From assembly GCA_016869975.1 (NCBI GenBank), contig VGCZ01000028.1, positions 1 through 62,756 of the forward strand: a stretch of 62,756 bases of DNA. Direction: 5' to 3'. Position 1 is the stretch's first letter; the number at the start of each line of letters is the position of its first letter. Shown here piece by piece: positions 23,790 through 33,024 of this stretch. Both the position numbers and the translations under genes were made by a program. The notes below the pieces were generated by a model that saw only the letters and a program-made list of their open reading frames with translations, was not told the DNA's origin and searched no databases. The stretch comes from Alphaproteobacteria bacterium. GTDB lineage: Bacteria; Pseudomonadota; Alphaproteobacteria; Reyranellales; Reyranellaceae.

Positions 23790-26693
23790 ATGCCTTCGAC
23801 CGACACTAACAAGCCGCTTCGCCATCTCTGGCTGATCGACGGCTCGGGCTATATTTTCCGCGCCTTCCACGCGTTGCCGCCGATGACCCGGCCGGATGGC
23901 ACGCCGGTCAACGCCGTGTTCGGCTATTGCAAGATGCTGACGCAGTTCCTCGACGATCCGGCCATCGATCACGTTGCCGTGATCCTCGACGCCGGCCGCG
24001 AGACGTTCCGAAACCGCATCTACCCGCAGTACAAGGCGCACCGGCCTGAGCCGCCGGAAGAGCTGATCCCGCAGTTCCCGCTGTTTCGCGAAGCGACACG
24101 CGCCTTTGGCTTGCCGTGCATCGAAATGGAGGGTTTCGAGGCCGACGATCTGATCGCGACCTACGCGCGCGAGGCGGTGGCGGCGGGCGCCGACGTGACC
24201 ATCGTGTCGTCCGACAAAGATCTGATGCAGCTGGTGGGCGATCGCGTGTCGCTGTTCGATCCCATCAAGATGCGCCGCCTGGGTCACGAGGCGGTGTTCG
24301 AGAAATTCGGCGTCGCGCCGGAAAAGGTCGTCGACGTTCAGGCGTTGGCTGGCGACAGCACCGACAACGTGCCGGGCGTGCCGGGTATCGGCGTGAAGAC
24401 CGCGGCGCAGCTGATCACCGAATACGGCGATCTCGACACGCTGCTGCGGCGCGCCGGCGAGATCAAGCAGCCCAAGCGGCGCGAGTCGCTGCAGACCAAT
24501 GCCGAGCTGGCGCGCATCTCGCGCCAGCTCGTGAAACTGCGCGACGACGTGCCGGTCAAGGAAAGCGCTGATACGTTCGACAAGCGCAGCCCGGATGCGG
24601 CGAAACTGGTTCCCTGGCTCGAGCAGCAAGGCTTCCGCTCGCTGCTGGCGAAGTATCGCGGCGGCGCGCCGGCGGCGCCGGTCGCCATGTCGACCGAGGC
24701 GCTGAAGCCCCAGGCCGCCGCGGTCAAGCCGGTCGTCGCCGATCACGTCGCCACGCCGCGCGACTGGCGGATCTCGGAGCGACCTTTCAGCCTCGCCGAC
24801 TACGAGTTGATCACCTCGACGGCGCAGCTTGAGGATTTCGTCGGCGCCGCGCGCAAGGCCGGCGTGGTGGCGTTCGATTGCGAAACCGATGCGCTCGATT
24901 CGCTCAACGCGAACCTTGTCGGCGTGTCGTTGGCGCTGCCCGATGGGCCGGTCGCCGACATCGACGTCTCGCATCGCCGCGCCGCCTATGTGCCGCTGGG
25001 CCATCGCCCGCCGGCCGCGCCCAAACAGGGCGCGCTCGATCTCGGCGGCGATCAGGCGACCACATCGGGCTCCGATGCGGTGCTGCCGGGTCAGCTCTCC
25101 ATCGACGAGGCGATCCGCCACCTCAAGCCCCTGCTTGAAGACGAGGGCGTGCTGAAGGTCGGCCAGAACATCAAGTACGACTACGCCGTGCTCCTGCGCT
25201 ATGGCGTGACGATCGCGCCGGTCGACGACACCATGCTGCTGTCCTTCGTGCTCGACGGCGGCAAGAACGGCCACGGCATGGACGAGCTGGCCGAGCTGCA
25301 TCTGGGCGTCTCGACCATCAAGTTCGCCGATGTCGCCGGCTCGGGCGTCAAGCAGGTGAGCTTCGATCGCGTGCCGATCGACAAGGCGCGCGACTACGCC
25401 GCCGAGGACGCCGACGTCACCATGCGGCTCTGGCTGCTGCTCAAGCCGCGCGCCGCCGACGAGCGCATGACGACGATGTACGAGCGCATCGAGCGGCCGC
25501 TGATCCCCGTGCTGGTCGACATGGAACGCGCCGGCATCAAGGTCGACGCCACCGAGCTCAAGCGACTGAGCGCCGACTTCGAGCGCCGCATGGCCGAGCA
25601 CGAGGCTGAGGCGCACAAGCTCGCCGGCAAGAGCTTCAACGTGAACTCACCCAAGCAACTGGGCGAGATCCTGTTCGACGACATGAAGCTGCCCGGCGGC
25701 AAGCGCAACAAGAACGGCGCCTGGGCCACCGATGTCGGCATCCTCGAGGACCTCGCGGCGGCGGGCCACGCGCTGCCCAAGGCGATCATGGAGCACCGCC
25801 AGCTCGCCAAGCTGAAGGGCACCTACACCGACTCGCTGGTGACGCAGATCGACCGCCGCACCGGCCGCGTGCACACCTCCTATCACATGACCGGCGCGTC
25901 GACCGGCCGCCTCGCCTCGACCGACCCCAACCTGCAGAACATTCCGGTGCGCACCGAGGACGGACGCAAGATCCGCAAGGCCTTCGTCGCCGAGTCGGGC
26001 CATACGCTGCTCTCGGCGGACTACTCGCAGATCGAGCTGCGCCTGCTGGCGCATGTCGCGGACATCGCGTCGCTCAAGGAGTCCTTCGCCAAGGGCGAGG
26101 ACATTCACGCGCGCACCGCCTCGGAAGTCTTCGGCGTGCCGATGGCCGGCATGGATCCGATGGTGCGGCGCCAGGCCAAGGCGATCAATTTCGGCATCAT
26201 CTACGGCATGTCGGCGTTCGGCCTGGCAGCCCAGCTCGGCATCGCCCAGGGCGAGGCGCGACGCTACATCGACGCGTATTTCGAACGCTATCCCGGCATC
26301 CGAGACTACATGGACCGCACGCGCAAGTTCTGCCGCGAGCGCGGCTACGTCGTCACGCCGTATGGCCGAAAGATCCATCTCACCGGCATCAACGACAAGA
26401 ACCCGGCGCGGCGCGGTTTCTCCGAGCGCGCGGCGATCAACGCGCCACTGCAGGGCGGCGCCGCCGACATCATCAAGCGCGCGATGATCGCGCTGCCGGG
26501 CGCGATGAAGGCGGCCGGCCTGAAGACGCGCATGTTGCTGCAGGTGCACGACGAGTTGGTCTTTGAGGCGCCGCTGGCCGAGGCTGAAAAAGCGAGCGCC
26601 ACGATCAAGGCGACAATGGAGAAGGCCGCGACGCTCTCGGTACCATTGGTCGTCGAGGTCGGTCGCGGCGCGAGCTGGGCCGAGGCGCATTGA
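23790..26693 (+). CDS. polA: DNA polymerase I
   Basis: Repair and Okazaki-maturation polymerase of 967 residues. The N-terminal 5'-3' exonuclease domain (about 1-300) has EADDLIATYA and the GIGVKTAAQL helix-hairpin-helix. The central 3'-5' proofreading domain (about 330-560) retains the D-x-E motif in AFDCETDALDS, and NIKYDYAVL. The C-terminal polymerase (about 570-967) has DYSQIELRLLAH, RRQAKAINFGIIYG and LQVHDELVFE. All three active sites look intact. ATG 23790 has a GAGGTG ribosome site; GTG 23778 is an in-frame alternative. A 188-bp spacer, AT-rich near 23660-23730, probably holds its promoter. Confidence 0.97.
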   Translation: MPSTDTNKPLRHLWLIDGSGYIFRAFHALPPMTRPDGTPVNAVFGYCKMLTQFLDDPAIDHVAVILDAGRETFRNRIYPQYKAHRPEPPEELIPQFPLFREATRAFGLPCIEMEGFEADDLIATYAREAVAAGADVTIVSSDKDLMQLVGDRVSLFDPIKMRRLGHEAVFEKFGVAPEKVVDVQALAGDSTDNVPGVPGIGVKTAAQLITEYGDLDTLLRRAGEIKQPKRRESLQTNAELARISRQLVKLRDDVPVKESADTFDKRSPDAAKLVPWLEQQGFRSLLAKYRGGAPAAPVAMSTEALKPQAAAVKPVVADHVATPRDWRISERPFSLADYELITSTAQLEDFVGAARKAGVVAFDCETDALDSLNANLVGVSLALPDGPVADIDVSHRRAAYVPLGHRPPAAPKQGALDLGGDQATTSGSDAVLPGQLSIDEAIRHLKPLLEDEGVLKVGQNIKYDYAVLLRYGVTIAPVDDTMLLSFVLDGGKNGHGMDELAELHLGVSTIKFADVAGSGVKQVSFDRVPIDKARDYAAEDADVTMRLWLLLKPRAADERMTTMYERIERPLIPVLVDMERAGIKVDATELKRLSADFERRMAEHEAEAHKLAGKSFNVNSPKQLGEILFDDMKLPGGKRNKNGAWATDVGILEDLAAAGHALPKAIMEHRQLAKLKGTYTDSLVTQIDRRTGRVHTSYHMTGASTGRLASTDPNLQNIPVRTEDGRKIRKAFVAESGHTLLSADYSQIELRLLAHVADIASLKESFAKGEDIHARTASEVFGVPMAGMDPMVRRQAKAINFGIIYGMSAFGLAAQLGIAQGEARRYIDAYFERYPGIRDYMDRTRKFCRERGYVVTPYGRKIHLTGINDKNPARRGFSERAAINAPLQGGAADIIKRAMIALPGAMKAAGLKTRMLLQVHDELVFEAPLAEAEKASATIKATMEKAATLSVPLVVEVGRGASWAEAH

Positions 26694-26728
26694 CCGGAGC
26701 GCCGGCGCTTCCACAAGAGGGGAAACGA

Positions 26729-27358
26729 ATGCTCAAGATCTATGGACGGGCCAACTCGATCAATGTTCAGAAGGCGCTGTGGGCGGCCGACGAATGCGGC
26801 CTCGCCTATGAGCGTACCGACGTCGGCGGCGCCTTCGGCGGCAACGACCAGCCGTGGTACCGCTCTATGAACCCCAACGGCGTCGTGCCAACCATCGACG
26901 ACAACGGCTATACGCTGTGGGAGTCGAATTCCATCGTGCGCTATCTCGCGGCGACGCATGCCGCCGGCACGCTGTGGCCGCTCGAGCCGCGCGCCCGCGG
27001 CGAGGCCGAGCGCTGGATGGACTGGCAGCTGAGCACGATCTCGGCTGGCATGACGACGCTCTTCTGGGGCCTGATCCGCACGCCGCCTGAAAAGCGTGAC
27101 CTCGATGCCATCGAGAAGGCGCGCGGCGCCACCGCCGCCCTGTGGCAGCGGCTCGACGGCCATCTCGCCAACCGGCCTTTCGTCGCCGGCGCGAGCTTCA
27201 CCATGGGCGACATCCCGGTCGGCGCCATGGCGTATCGCTGGCTGCACCTGCCGTTCAAGCGCGATGACTTGCCCGCCATGCCGCATCTCAAGGCCTGGTA
27301 CGACCGTCTCGCCCAGCGGCCCGGCTACGCCAAGCACGTCGTCATCCCGATGACCTGA
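26729..27358 (+). CDS. Glutathione S-transferase family protein
   Basis: GST of 209 residues. The thioredoxin-fold N-terminal domain (about 1-80) has MNPNGVVPTIDDNG, containing the cis-Pro, and ESNSIVRYLA, the glutathione-binding Glu-Ser. A helical C-terminal domain contains FVAGASFTMGDIPVGAM. The early active-site region reads RANSINVQKAL, so Ser18 is the likely catalytic residue, as in theta or Nu types. ATG 26729 follows AGAGGGGAAACGA. It is the first gene of a loose plus-strand run after polA; substrate unknown. Confidence 0.88.
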   Translation: MLKIYGRANSINVQKALWAADECGLAYERTDVGGAFGGNDQPWYRSMNPNGVVPTIDDNGYTLWESNSIVRYLAATHAAGTLWPLEPRARGEAERWMDWQLSTISAGMTTLFWGLIRTPPEKRDLDAIEKARGATAALWQRLDGHLANRPFVAGASFTMGDIPVGAMAYRWLHLPFKRDDLPAMPHLKAWYDRLAQRPGYAKHVVIPMT

Positions 27359-27415
27359 CGCATAGCGGCCCACGCCCGGACGCGATGGACTCCGGGCCGC
27401 CCGGGCCGCCATGAT

Positions 27416-27434
27416 CCTCCCCGCATCAGGGAGG
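27416..27434 (+). promoter_or_regulatory. Hairpin covering the ribosome-binding site of the TPP-enzyme gene
   Basis: CCTCCC (27416-27421) can pair with GGGAGG (27429-27434) across a 7-base loop. GGGAGG is the ribosome-binding site of the gene starting at 27440, so folding would hide it. It may be fortuitous in a GC-rich leader. Confidence 0.35.
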
Positions 27435-27439
27435 CACAC

Positions 27440-29071
27440 ATGAAAGTCGGTCTGGCGATCTCCGAAATCATGAAGCGCGAGGGCATCGAGGTGATCATCG
27501 GCTATCCGGTGAACCACATCCTCGAGCTCGCAGCCCACCTCGATATCCGGCCGATCATCGTGCGCCAGGAGCGCATCGGCCTGCACATGGCCGACGCCAT
27601 GTCGCGCCTGACGCGCGGCAAGAAGATGGGCGTTTTCTGCATGCAGCACGGGCCGGGCGCGGAGAACGCCTACGGCGCCGTGGCGCAGTGCTACGGCGAG
27701 TCGGTGCCGGTGCTGGTGCTGCCGATGGGTTACCCGCGGCGCATCGCGCATATCCCGCCGAACTTCAATTCGACCATCGCCATGGCCGGCGTGTCCAAGC
27801 ACGCCGAGCCGATCACATCGGGGGCCGAGGTTCCCAACATCATGCGCCGCGCCTTCTCGGCGCTGCGCAACGGCCGCGGCGGTCCGGTCGTGATCGAGGT
27901 GCCGACCGACACCTTCGCCGAGGAGGTGCCCGAGCCGATCGACTACACGCCGGTCATCTCGACCCGCAGCGGGCCGGATCCCGAGGCGGTGAAGCAGGCG
28001 GCCAAGGTGCTGATGGGCGCGCAGAAGCCGGTGATTTACGCCGGCCAAGGCGTGCACTGGGCCGATGCCTACGGCGAGCTCAAGGAACTCGCGGAGCTGC
28101 TGGCGATCCCTGTCTGCACCAGCCTCGAGGGCAAGAGCTGCTTCGACGAGACACATCCGTTGGCGCTGGGCGCCGGCGGCCGCGCCATGCCCAAGGCGGT
28201 GCACCAGTTCCTCGCCGAATCCGACGTGATCTTCGGCGTCGGTTGCAGCTTCACCGAGACGAATTTCGGCGTGTCGATGCCCAAGGGCAAGACGATCATC
28301 CACGCCACGCTCGATCCGGCGCATCTCAACAAGGACGTGCGCGCGCAGTATGGCCTGATCGGCGACGCCCAGCTCACGTTGCGCGCGGTGATCGACGCCT
28401 GCAAGGCGGCCGGCGCGACGAAGAAGGATCCGACGGCGGTCGCCAAGCAGATCGCCGCCGTGCACGCGGAGTGGCTCAAGGCCTGGCTGCCCAAGCTCGA
28501 GTCGAACGAGGAGCCGCTCAATCCGTACCGCGTGCTGTGGGAACTGCAGAAGACGGTCGACGTCGCCAACACCATCATCACCCACGACGCCGGCAGCCCG
28601 CGCGACCAGCTCTCGCCGTTCTGGAAGAGCACCGCGCCGCACACTTATATCGGCTGGGGCAAGACCACCCAGCTCGGCTACGGCCTGGGCCTCGCCATGG
28701 GCGCCAAGCTCGCCAAGCCGGACAAGCTCTGCATCAATGTCTGGGGCGACGCGGCCATTGGCTTTACGGGTATGGACTTCGAGACCGCGGTGCGCGAGCG
28801 GATTCCGATCCTGTCGATCCTCCTCAACAACTTCTCGATGGCGATCGAGCTGGCGGTGATGAAGGTCTCGACCGAGAAGTACCGCTCGACCGATATCTCC
28901 GGCGACTACGCCGCCATGGCGCGCGCCTTCGGTGGCTATGGCGAGCGCGTCACCAAGGTCTCGGAGATCGCCGCCGCCATCAAGCGCGGCATCGAGCAGA
29001 CCAAGCAGGGCAAGCCGGCGCTGCTGGAGTTCATCACCTCCAAGGAGACGTCGATCTCGACGTTCAAGTAG
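27440..29071 (+). CDS. Thiamine-pyrophosphate enzyme, acetolactate synthase/benzoylformate decarboxylase-like
   Basis: ThDP enzyme of 543 residues with the three-domain layout of the POX/ALS superfamily. The N-terminal PYR domain has the catalytic Glu in IVRQERIGLHMADA. A central domain is followed by the C-terminal PP domain with the ThDP/Mg motif GDAAIGFTGMDFETAV ending in LLNN. No small regulatory subunit gene is adjacent, so it is unlikely to be IlvB, and no oxalate or sulfoacetaldehyde gene gives a hint. A 2-keto-acid decarboxylase or carboligase is the safest call. A strong GGGAGG site precedes ATG 27440. Confidence 0.82.
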   Translation: MKVGLAISEIMKREGIEVIIGYPVNHILELAAHLDIRPIIVRQERIGLHMADAMSRLTRGKKMGVFCMQHGPGAENAYGAVAQCYGESVPVLVLPMGYPRRIAHIPPNFNSTIAMAGVSKHAEPITSGAEVPNIMRRAFSALRNGRGGPVVIEVPTDTFAEEVPEPIDYTPVISTRSGPDPEAVKQAAKVLMGAQKPVIYAGQGVHWADAYGELKELAELLAIPVCTSLEGKSCFDETHPLALGAGGRAMPKAVHQFLAESDVIFGVGCSFTETNFGVSMPKGKTIIHATLDPAHLNKDVRAQYGLIGDAQLTLRAVIDACKAAGATKKDPTAVAKQIAAVHAEWLKAWLPKLESNEEPLNPYRVLWELQKTVDVANTIITHDAGSPRDQLSPFWKSTAPHTYIGWGKTTQLGYGLGLAMGAKLAKPDKLCINVWGDAAIGFTGMDFETAVRERIPILSILLNNFSMAIELAVMKVSTEKYRSTDISGDYAAMARAFGGYGERVTKVSEIAAAIKRGIEQTKQGKPALLEFITSKETSISTFK

Positions 29072-29179
29072 GGCGCGACGTCCGGCATCCCCGCCAGGGC
29101 GATGTCGCGCACAGACTGTTGACGAGGACCTGACGAGCCGTCATTCGTTGACGGCCGTCCCGTCACCGGAGCTCCATCG

Positions 29180-29926
29180 ATGTTCGCCGATCTCGCCACG
29201 CTGTTCGCCGACCCCGCCGTATGGGCGGCGCTCGTGACGCTGATCGCGCTCGAAGTCGTGCTCGGCATCGACAACCTGATCTTCATCTCGATCCTGACCA
29301 ACAAGCTGCCGGTCGAGCAGCGCGCCAGGGCGCGGCGTATCGGCATCGGCCTGGCGCTGATCATGCGCCTGGTCCTGCTGGGCACGGTCTCCATCATCGT
29401 GCGGCTCAAGGAGCCGGTCATCACCCTCCTGGGCCACGGCTTGTCGTGGCGCGACATCATCCTGATCGCCGGCGGCCTGTTCCTGGTGTGGAAGGCCACC
29501 AAGGAGATCCATCATCACGTCGATCCCAATCATGGACCCGACATGTTCGAGGGCTCGGCCAAGGCGATGACCTTTGGTGCCGCGATCACCCAGATCCTGA
29601 TCCTCGACCTCGTCTTCTCGGTCGACAGCATCATCACCGCCGTGGGCATGACGCCGCACGTACCGGTCATGGTGATAGCCGTCGTCATCACGGTCATCGT
29701 GATGCTGTTGGCCGCCGACCCGCTGGCGCGCTTCATGGAGAAGAACCCGACCCTGGTGATGCTGGCCCTGGCCTTCCTGCTGATGATCGGCATGGTCCTG
29801 ATCGCCGAGGGTTTCGGCGCGCACGTGCCCAAGGGCTACATCTACGCCGCCATGGCCTTCTCGGTGTTCGTCGAGTTCCTCAACATGATGGGGCGCCGGG
29901 CGACCCAAAAGCGCAAGGCAGGCTGA
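29180..29926 (+). CDS. TerC-family integral membrane protein
   Basis: Inner-membrane protein of 248 residues with about seven helices. The TerC motifs [19 protein letters not shown] (about residues 22-40, Glu and Asp in the membrane) and [16 protein letters not shown] (about 142-157) are present. Relatives export manganese or help metalation of secreted proteins. A His/Asp-rich cytoplasmic loop ([14 protein letters not shown]) lies between helices 3 and 4. The 108-bp leader shows no yybP-ykoY-like sequence that I could identify. Confidence 0.88.
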   Translation: MFADLATLFADPAVWAALVTLIALEVVLGIDNLIFISILTNKLPVEQRARARRIGIGLALIMRLVLLGTVSIIVRLKEPVITLLGHGLSWRDIILIAGGLFLVWKATKEIHHHVDPNHGPDMFEGSAKAMTFGAAITQILILDLVFSVDSIITAVGMTPHVPVMVIAVVITVIVMLLAADPLARFMEKNPTLVMLALAFLLMIGMVLIAEGFGAHVPKGYIYAAMAFSVFVEFLNMMGRRATQKRKAG

Positions 29927-29963
29927 GGCGCTATCGTCGCGGACTACAAACGGAGGATTGGCC

Positions 29964-30833
29964 ATGCCCGATACCGTGATGAGCCAGGCCGACCGCCTGC
30001 GCGTGATCCCGCTGGGTGGAGGGTTCGGCGCGCGTATCGAGGGACTCGACCGCTCGGTGCCGGCCGACGAGGCGACGCGTGCTGCGTTGATGCGGGCTTT
30101 TCTCGACCACCAGCTGCTGGTGGTGCCGGGCGCGCCGATGACGCCAGCGCAGATGCGCGACTTCAGCGCGATCTTCGGCGAGGTCGTGCCGCAGGTGCTG
30201 CGCTACAAGCGCGTCGGCGACATGCCCGAGGTGTCGCGCATGGAGAGCACGCTGAAGCTCGACGGCACGACCGACAAGACCGCGATTCGCGCCGAGGATT
30301 GGCACACCGACGATTCCTACATGGCGATCCCGGCGCGCGGCACGGTGCTGCATGCGCACGAGATCCCCAGCCGCGGCGGCGTGACCTGGTTCTGCGACAT
30401 GTACGGCGTCTATGCGGCGCTGCCCGACGCCATCAAGCGGCGCATCGATGGCCGCATGGCCGTGCATGGCTACGACACGCCGCGCGCGCGTAACCGCCCC
30501 TCGCCGCGCACGGCGCAGGAGATCGCCGAAACGCCCGACGTGCTGCATCCACTCGTCCGCACGCACCCGCAAACCGGACGCAAGGCGCTCTATGTGAATG
30601 CCAACCGCCTCGATCGAATCGAAGGCATGGAGCGCGCCGAGAGCGACTCGCTGCTCGACGAGCTCTACGCCTTCGCCAAGCAGCCGCGCTTCCATCACGG
30701 CCATCGCTGGACCGTGGGCGACGCGGTGGTCTGGGACAATCGCTGCCTGATGCACCGCGTCGACGTCGACTACCCGCCCGGCGAGCCGCGCATCATGCTG
30801 CGCACGCTGCTGCGCGGAGAGAAGCCGGCGTGA
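29964..30833 (+). CDS. TauD/TfdA-family Fe(II)/2-oxoglutarate dioxygenase
   Basis: Cytosolic oxygenase of 289 residues. The metal triad is H114-x-D116 (EDWHTDDSYM) and the distal His near residue 264 (NRCLMHRVD). RIMLRTLLRG near the end carries the Arg that binds 2-oxoglutarate. Relatives hydroxylate taurine, alkylsulfates, 2,4-D and similar compounds; the substrate here is not predictable. GGAGGA lies six bases before ATG 29964. It is convergent with the crotonase-fold gene, with a hairpin between them. Confidence 0.87.
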   Translation: MPDTVMSQADRLRVIPLGGGFGARIEGLDRSVPADEATRAALMRAFLDHQLLVVPGAPMTPAQMRDFSAIFGEVVPQVLRYKRVGDMPEVSRMESTLKLDGTTDKTAIRAEDWHTDDSYMAIPARGTVLHAHEIPSRGGVTWFCDMYGVYAALPDAIKRRIDGRMAVHGYDTPRARNRPSPRTAQEIAETPDVLHPLVRTHPQTGRKALYVNANRLDRIEGMERAESDSLLDELYAFAKQPRFHHGHRWTVGDAVVWDNRCLMHRVDVDYPPGEPRIMLRTLLRGEKPA

Positions 30834-30836
30834 TCT

Positions 30837-30868
30837 TTCCCCGTTTCCCCGCCTGCGGGGAGGGGGAA
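30837..30868. terminator. GC-rich hairpin between convergent genes
   Basis: Nested arms TTCCCC/GGGGAA and CCCCGC/GCGGGG with a 2-base apex lie between the TauD-like and crotonase-fold genes. It is a degenerate member of the hairpin family also seen near 38486, 45492 and 56805. Confidence 0.55.
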
Positions 30869-30876
30869 TAAGGCAT

Positions 30877-31752
30877 CTACTCCGCCGCGGTCTTCTTCGC
30901 CGCTGCGGCGTTCGCCTTGGTCGCCATCGGGCCCATCAGGCCCGTCGGGTCGACCAGCCTGCCGTGGGCGATCTGGTTGTGCGCGTGCGCGAGGTGGTGC
31001 AGGGCGAAGGAGACCTGCATCGCCGTGCGGCGGCCTTGGGCGTCCTGCGCGGCGTTGACCGCCTCCTTGACCAGCTTCAGGGCGAACATCGGCTTGGCCG
31101 CGATGCGCTCGGCCATGGCGAAGGTGAAGTCGAGCAGTTCCTGGCGCGGCACGACATGGTTGACCATGCCCAGCCGCAGCGCCTCCTTGGCCTCGATCCA
31201 GTCGGCGGTGAACAGGAACTCCTTGGCCTTGCGCACGCCCATCTCCCAGGGGTGCATGAAGAACTCGGCGCCGCCCACACCCATCGCCACCGTCTGGTCG
31301 AGGAAAGCGGTGTCGTCGGCCGCCACGATCAGGTCGCAGGGCCACATCAGCATCAGCCCGCCGGCGATCAGCTTGCCGTGCACCGCCGCGATGGTCGGCT
31401 TGGGGATGTTGCGCCAGCGCTCGCAAAAGCCGATGTAGATCTCCTTCTCGCGCGCGAATTGCGCTTCGGCGCCGGGCTTGCCGAAGCCGCTCCAGGTCTC
31501 GACCGTCTCGTACTTGCGCATGTTTTCGTGGCCGCCCGTCTCGCGCAGGTCGTGGCCCGACGAAAAATGTGGGCCGGCGGCCGACAGCACGATGACCTTG
31601 ACGTCGTCGTCCTGCGCCGCGCGGTCGAAGGCGTCGTTCAGCGCGTAGAGGAACGCCGTGTCCTGCGCGTTGCGCGTCTCCGGCCGGTTCAGCATCAGGT
31701 GCGCCACATGCGGGCGCGGCTTGCTGAAGAGGATCGTCTGGTTCTCGCTCAT
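30877..31752 (-). CDS. Crotonase-fold protein (enoyl-CoA hydratase/isomerase family), atypical active site
   Basis: Protein of 291 residues with the crotonase fold: NRPETRNAQDTAFLYAL near residue 22, an oxyanion-hole segment PHFSSGHDLRE near 61, and the GKLIAGGLMLMWPCDL region near 125. Compared with hydratases, the catalytic Glu of the GGGCELA motif is Met, and the second Glu (of PEI) is Thr (FLDQTVAMG). Ordinary hydration is therefore unlikely; thioesterase, isomerase or lyase chemistry fits better. An Ala/Lys-rich tail ends the protein. It is the last gene of the minus-strand oxygenase operon, 16 bp after the SDR gene. Confidence 0.82.
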   Translation of the reverse strand: MSENQTILFSKPRPHVAHLMLNRPETRNAQDTAFLYALNDAFDRAAQDDDVKVIVLSAAGPHFSSGHDLRETGGHENMRKYETVETWSGFGKPGAEAQFAREKEIYIGFCERWRNIPKPTIAAVHGKLIAGGLMLMWPCDLIVAADDTAFLDQTVAMGVGGAEFFMHPWEMGVRKAKEFLFTADWIEAKEALRLGMVNHVVPRQELLDFTFAMAERIAAKPMFALKLVKEAVNAAQDAQGRRTAMQVSFALHHLAHAHNQIAHGRLVDPTGLMGPMATKANAAAAKKTAAE

Positions 31753-31768
31753 GGTGCGTCTCCTCCGT

Positions 31769-32614
31769 CTATTCCGCTGCCTTGGGTTTGCCGAGATAGT
31801 CGCCGGTGGGCGAGGGCGATTCGGCGGAACCCGCCGTGGCGCCGGCGTCGACCGGCAGGATCACGCCGGTGACCCAGCGCGCCGCGTCGCTGCAGAGATA
31901 AAGCACGGCGTGGCCGACATCCCAGCCGCTGCCCTCGACCTGCAGCAACGAGCGCTTGCGCCGCAGTTCGCGCTGTTCCGGCGTCATGCCGCGCGAATAG
32001 ACCATCGGCGTGTAGACCATGCCCGGCGCGATACAGTTCACGCGGATGCCCTCGCGGCCGTGATGCGCCGCCATGGCGCGAGTGAGCTGCACCACCGCGC
32101 CCTTCGATGTTGGATAGAGCAGGCTGGGATGGCCGCCACGCAGGCCCGCCACCGAGGCGATGTTGACGATCGCGCCCGCACCCAGCTTGCGCATCTCGGG
32201 AATGGCGTACTTGGCCATCGCCACCATCGAGGTGACGTTGATGCGCATGGCGTGATCGAAGGCGGCGAGGTCGATATCGACCGCGTTGCCGGTGGGACCA
32301 CCGACGCCAACATTGTTGACCAGCGCGTCCACGCGGCCCCAGGCATCGACCGCGGCCTTCACCGCCGCCTGGCACTGCGCGGCGTCGGTGACGTCGGCCT
32401 TGTGCACCTGGCAGATGCCGCCTTCGGCGCGGATCATCTTGGCCGTGGCCTCGGCCCAGTCGGGCATGGTGTCGATCAGCAGCACCTTGGCGCCGGCACG
32501 CGCCATCAGGATCGAGGCGGCGCGGCCATTGCCGATGCCGTCGGCGCGCGAGCCGGCGCCGGTAACGATGGCGACCTTGCCGTCCATGCGGTGCTCGGGC
32601 AGCGCGTCGGCCAT
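31769..32614 (-). CDS. Short-chain dehydrogenase/reductase
   Basis: NAD(P)-dependent oxidoreductase of 281 residues. The Rossmann motif VTGAGSRADGIGNG is near residue 17, slightly expanded from TGxxxGxG. The structural LVNNVGVGG is near 97, and the catalytic Ser (IVNIASVAG), Tyr and Lys (YPTSK) are in place. Asp near residue 48 (LLIDT) after the second strand favours NAD. The substrate is unknown. It could oxidise the alcohol or dihydrodiol made by the Rieske oxygenase encoded four genes away in the same operon. It starts one base after the RidA stop. Confidence 0.87.
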   Translation of the reverse strand: MADALPEHRMDGKVAIVTGAGSRADGIGNGRAASILMARAGAKVLLIDTMPDWAEATAKMIRAEGGICQVHKADVTDAAQCQAAVKAAVDAWGRVDALVNNVGVGGPTGNAVDIDLAAFDHAMRINVTSMVAMAKYAIPEMRKLGAGAIVNIASVAGLRGGHPSLLYPTSKGAVVQLTRAMAAHHGREGIRVNCIAPGMVYTPMVYSRGMTPEQRELRRKRSLLQVEGSGWDVGHAVLYLCSDAARWVTGVILPVDAGATAGSAESPSPTGDYLGKPKAAE

Positions 32615-32615
32615 G

Positions 32616-33011
32616 TCAGGCGCTCGAGCCGACCACGGCGACGGCCTCGATCTCGACCAGCAGCTCCGGCGCCGCCAGCGCCGAAATCTCTACCAGTGTG
32701 CTGGTCGGGAAGTCGCCGGTGAAGAACTCGGCGCGCGCTTTCCACACGCCGGTGTTGTCGGCGATGTTGGTGACGAAGATGGTCACCTTCACCACGTCGT
32801 TCATCTTGCCGCCGGCGGCTTCGACGAGGTCCTTGATCTTGGTGAAGATCGTGCGGGACTGCTCGTACGCGTCGGCGCCCTGCACCTTGTCGCCGGTGCG
32901 CGCGGTCATGCCGGCGACCCAGACCATGTCGCCGACGCGGATGCAGTTCGACCAGCGCTGCGGCGGTGGCTCCGCCACCTTCGGCGAGGTGACGCGGGTG
33001 CGTTTGGCCAT
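32616..33011 (-). CDS. RidA/YjgF-family protein
   Basis: Small cytosolic protein of 131 residues. The RidA fold is recognised by VGDMVWVAGMTA, YEQSRTIFTKIKDLVEAAGG, KVTIFVTNIAD and the C-terminal VEISALAAPELLVEIEAVAV. In the archetype, reactive enamine/imine intermediates are hydrolysed with the help of an Arg near the C-terminus. Here that position reads Pro-Glu-Leu, so it belongs to a divergent Rid subgroup. In this operon it would fit deamination of an imine formed during amine oxidation, which is inference. Confidence 0.85.
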   Translation of the reverse strand: MAKRTRVTSPKVAEPPPQRWSNCIRVGDMVWVAGMTARTGDKVQGADAYEQSRTIFTKIKDLVEAAGGKMNDVVKVTIFVTNIADNTGVWKARAEFFTGDFPTSTLVEISALAAPELLVEIEAVAVVGSSA

Positions 33012-33024
33012 GGTTGCCTCCCGA

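Noticed and set aside
23667-25616. 649-residue open frame on the minus strand
   Set aside because: Antisense shadow of polA produced by high third-position GC; His/Arg/Asp-rich composition.
26345-28642. 765-residue open frame on the minus strand
   Set aside because: Runs antisense through polA, GST and the TPP-enzyme gene, which all have clear domains on the plus strand.
29072-29179. Manganese (yybP-ykoY) riboswitch before terC
   Set aside because: Known for some terC genes, but I could not find its conserved loops; only weak GC pairing is present.
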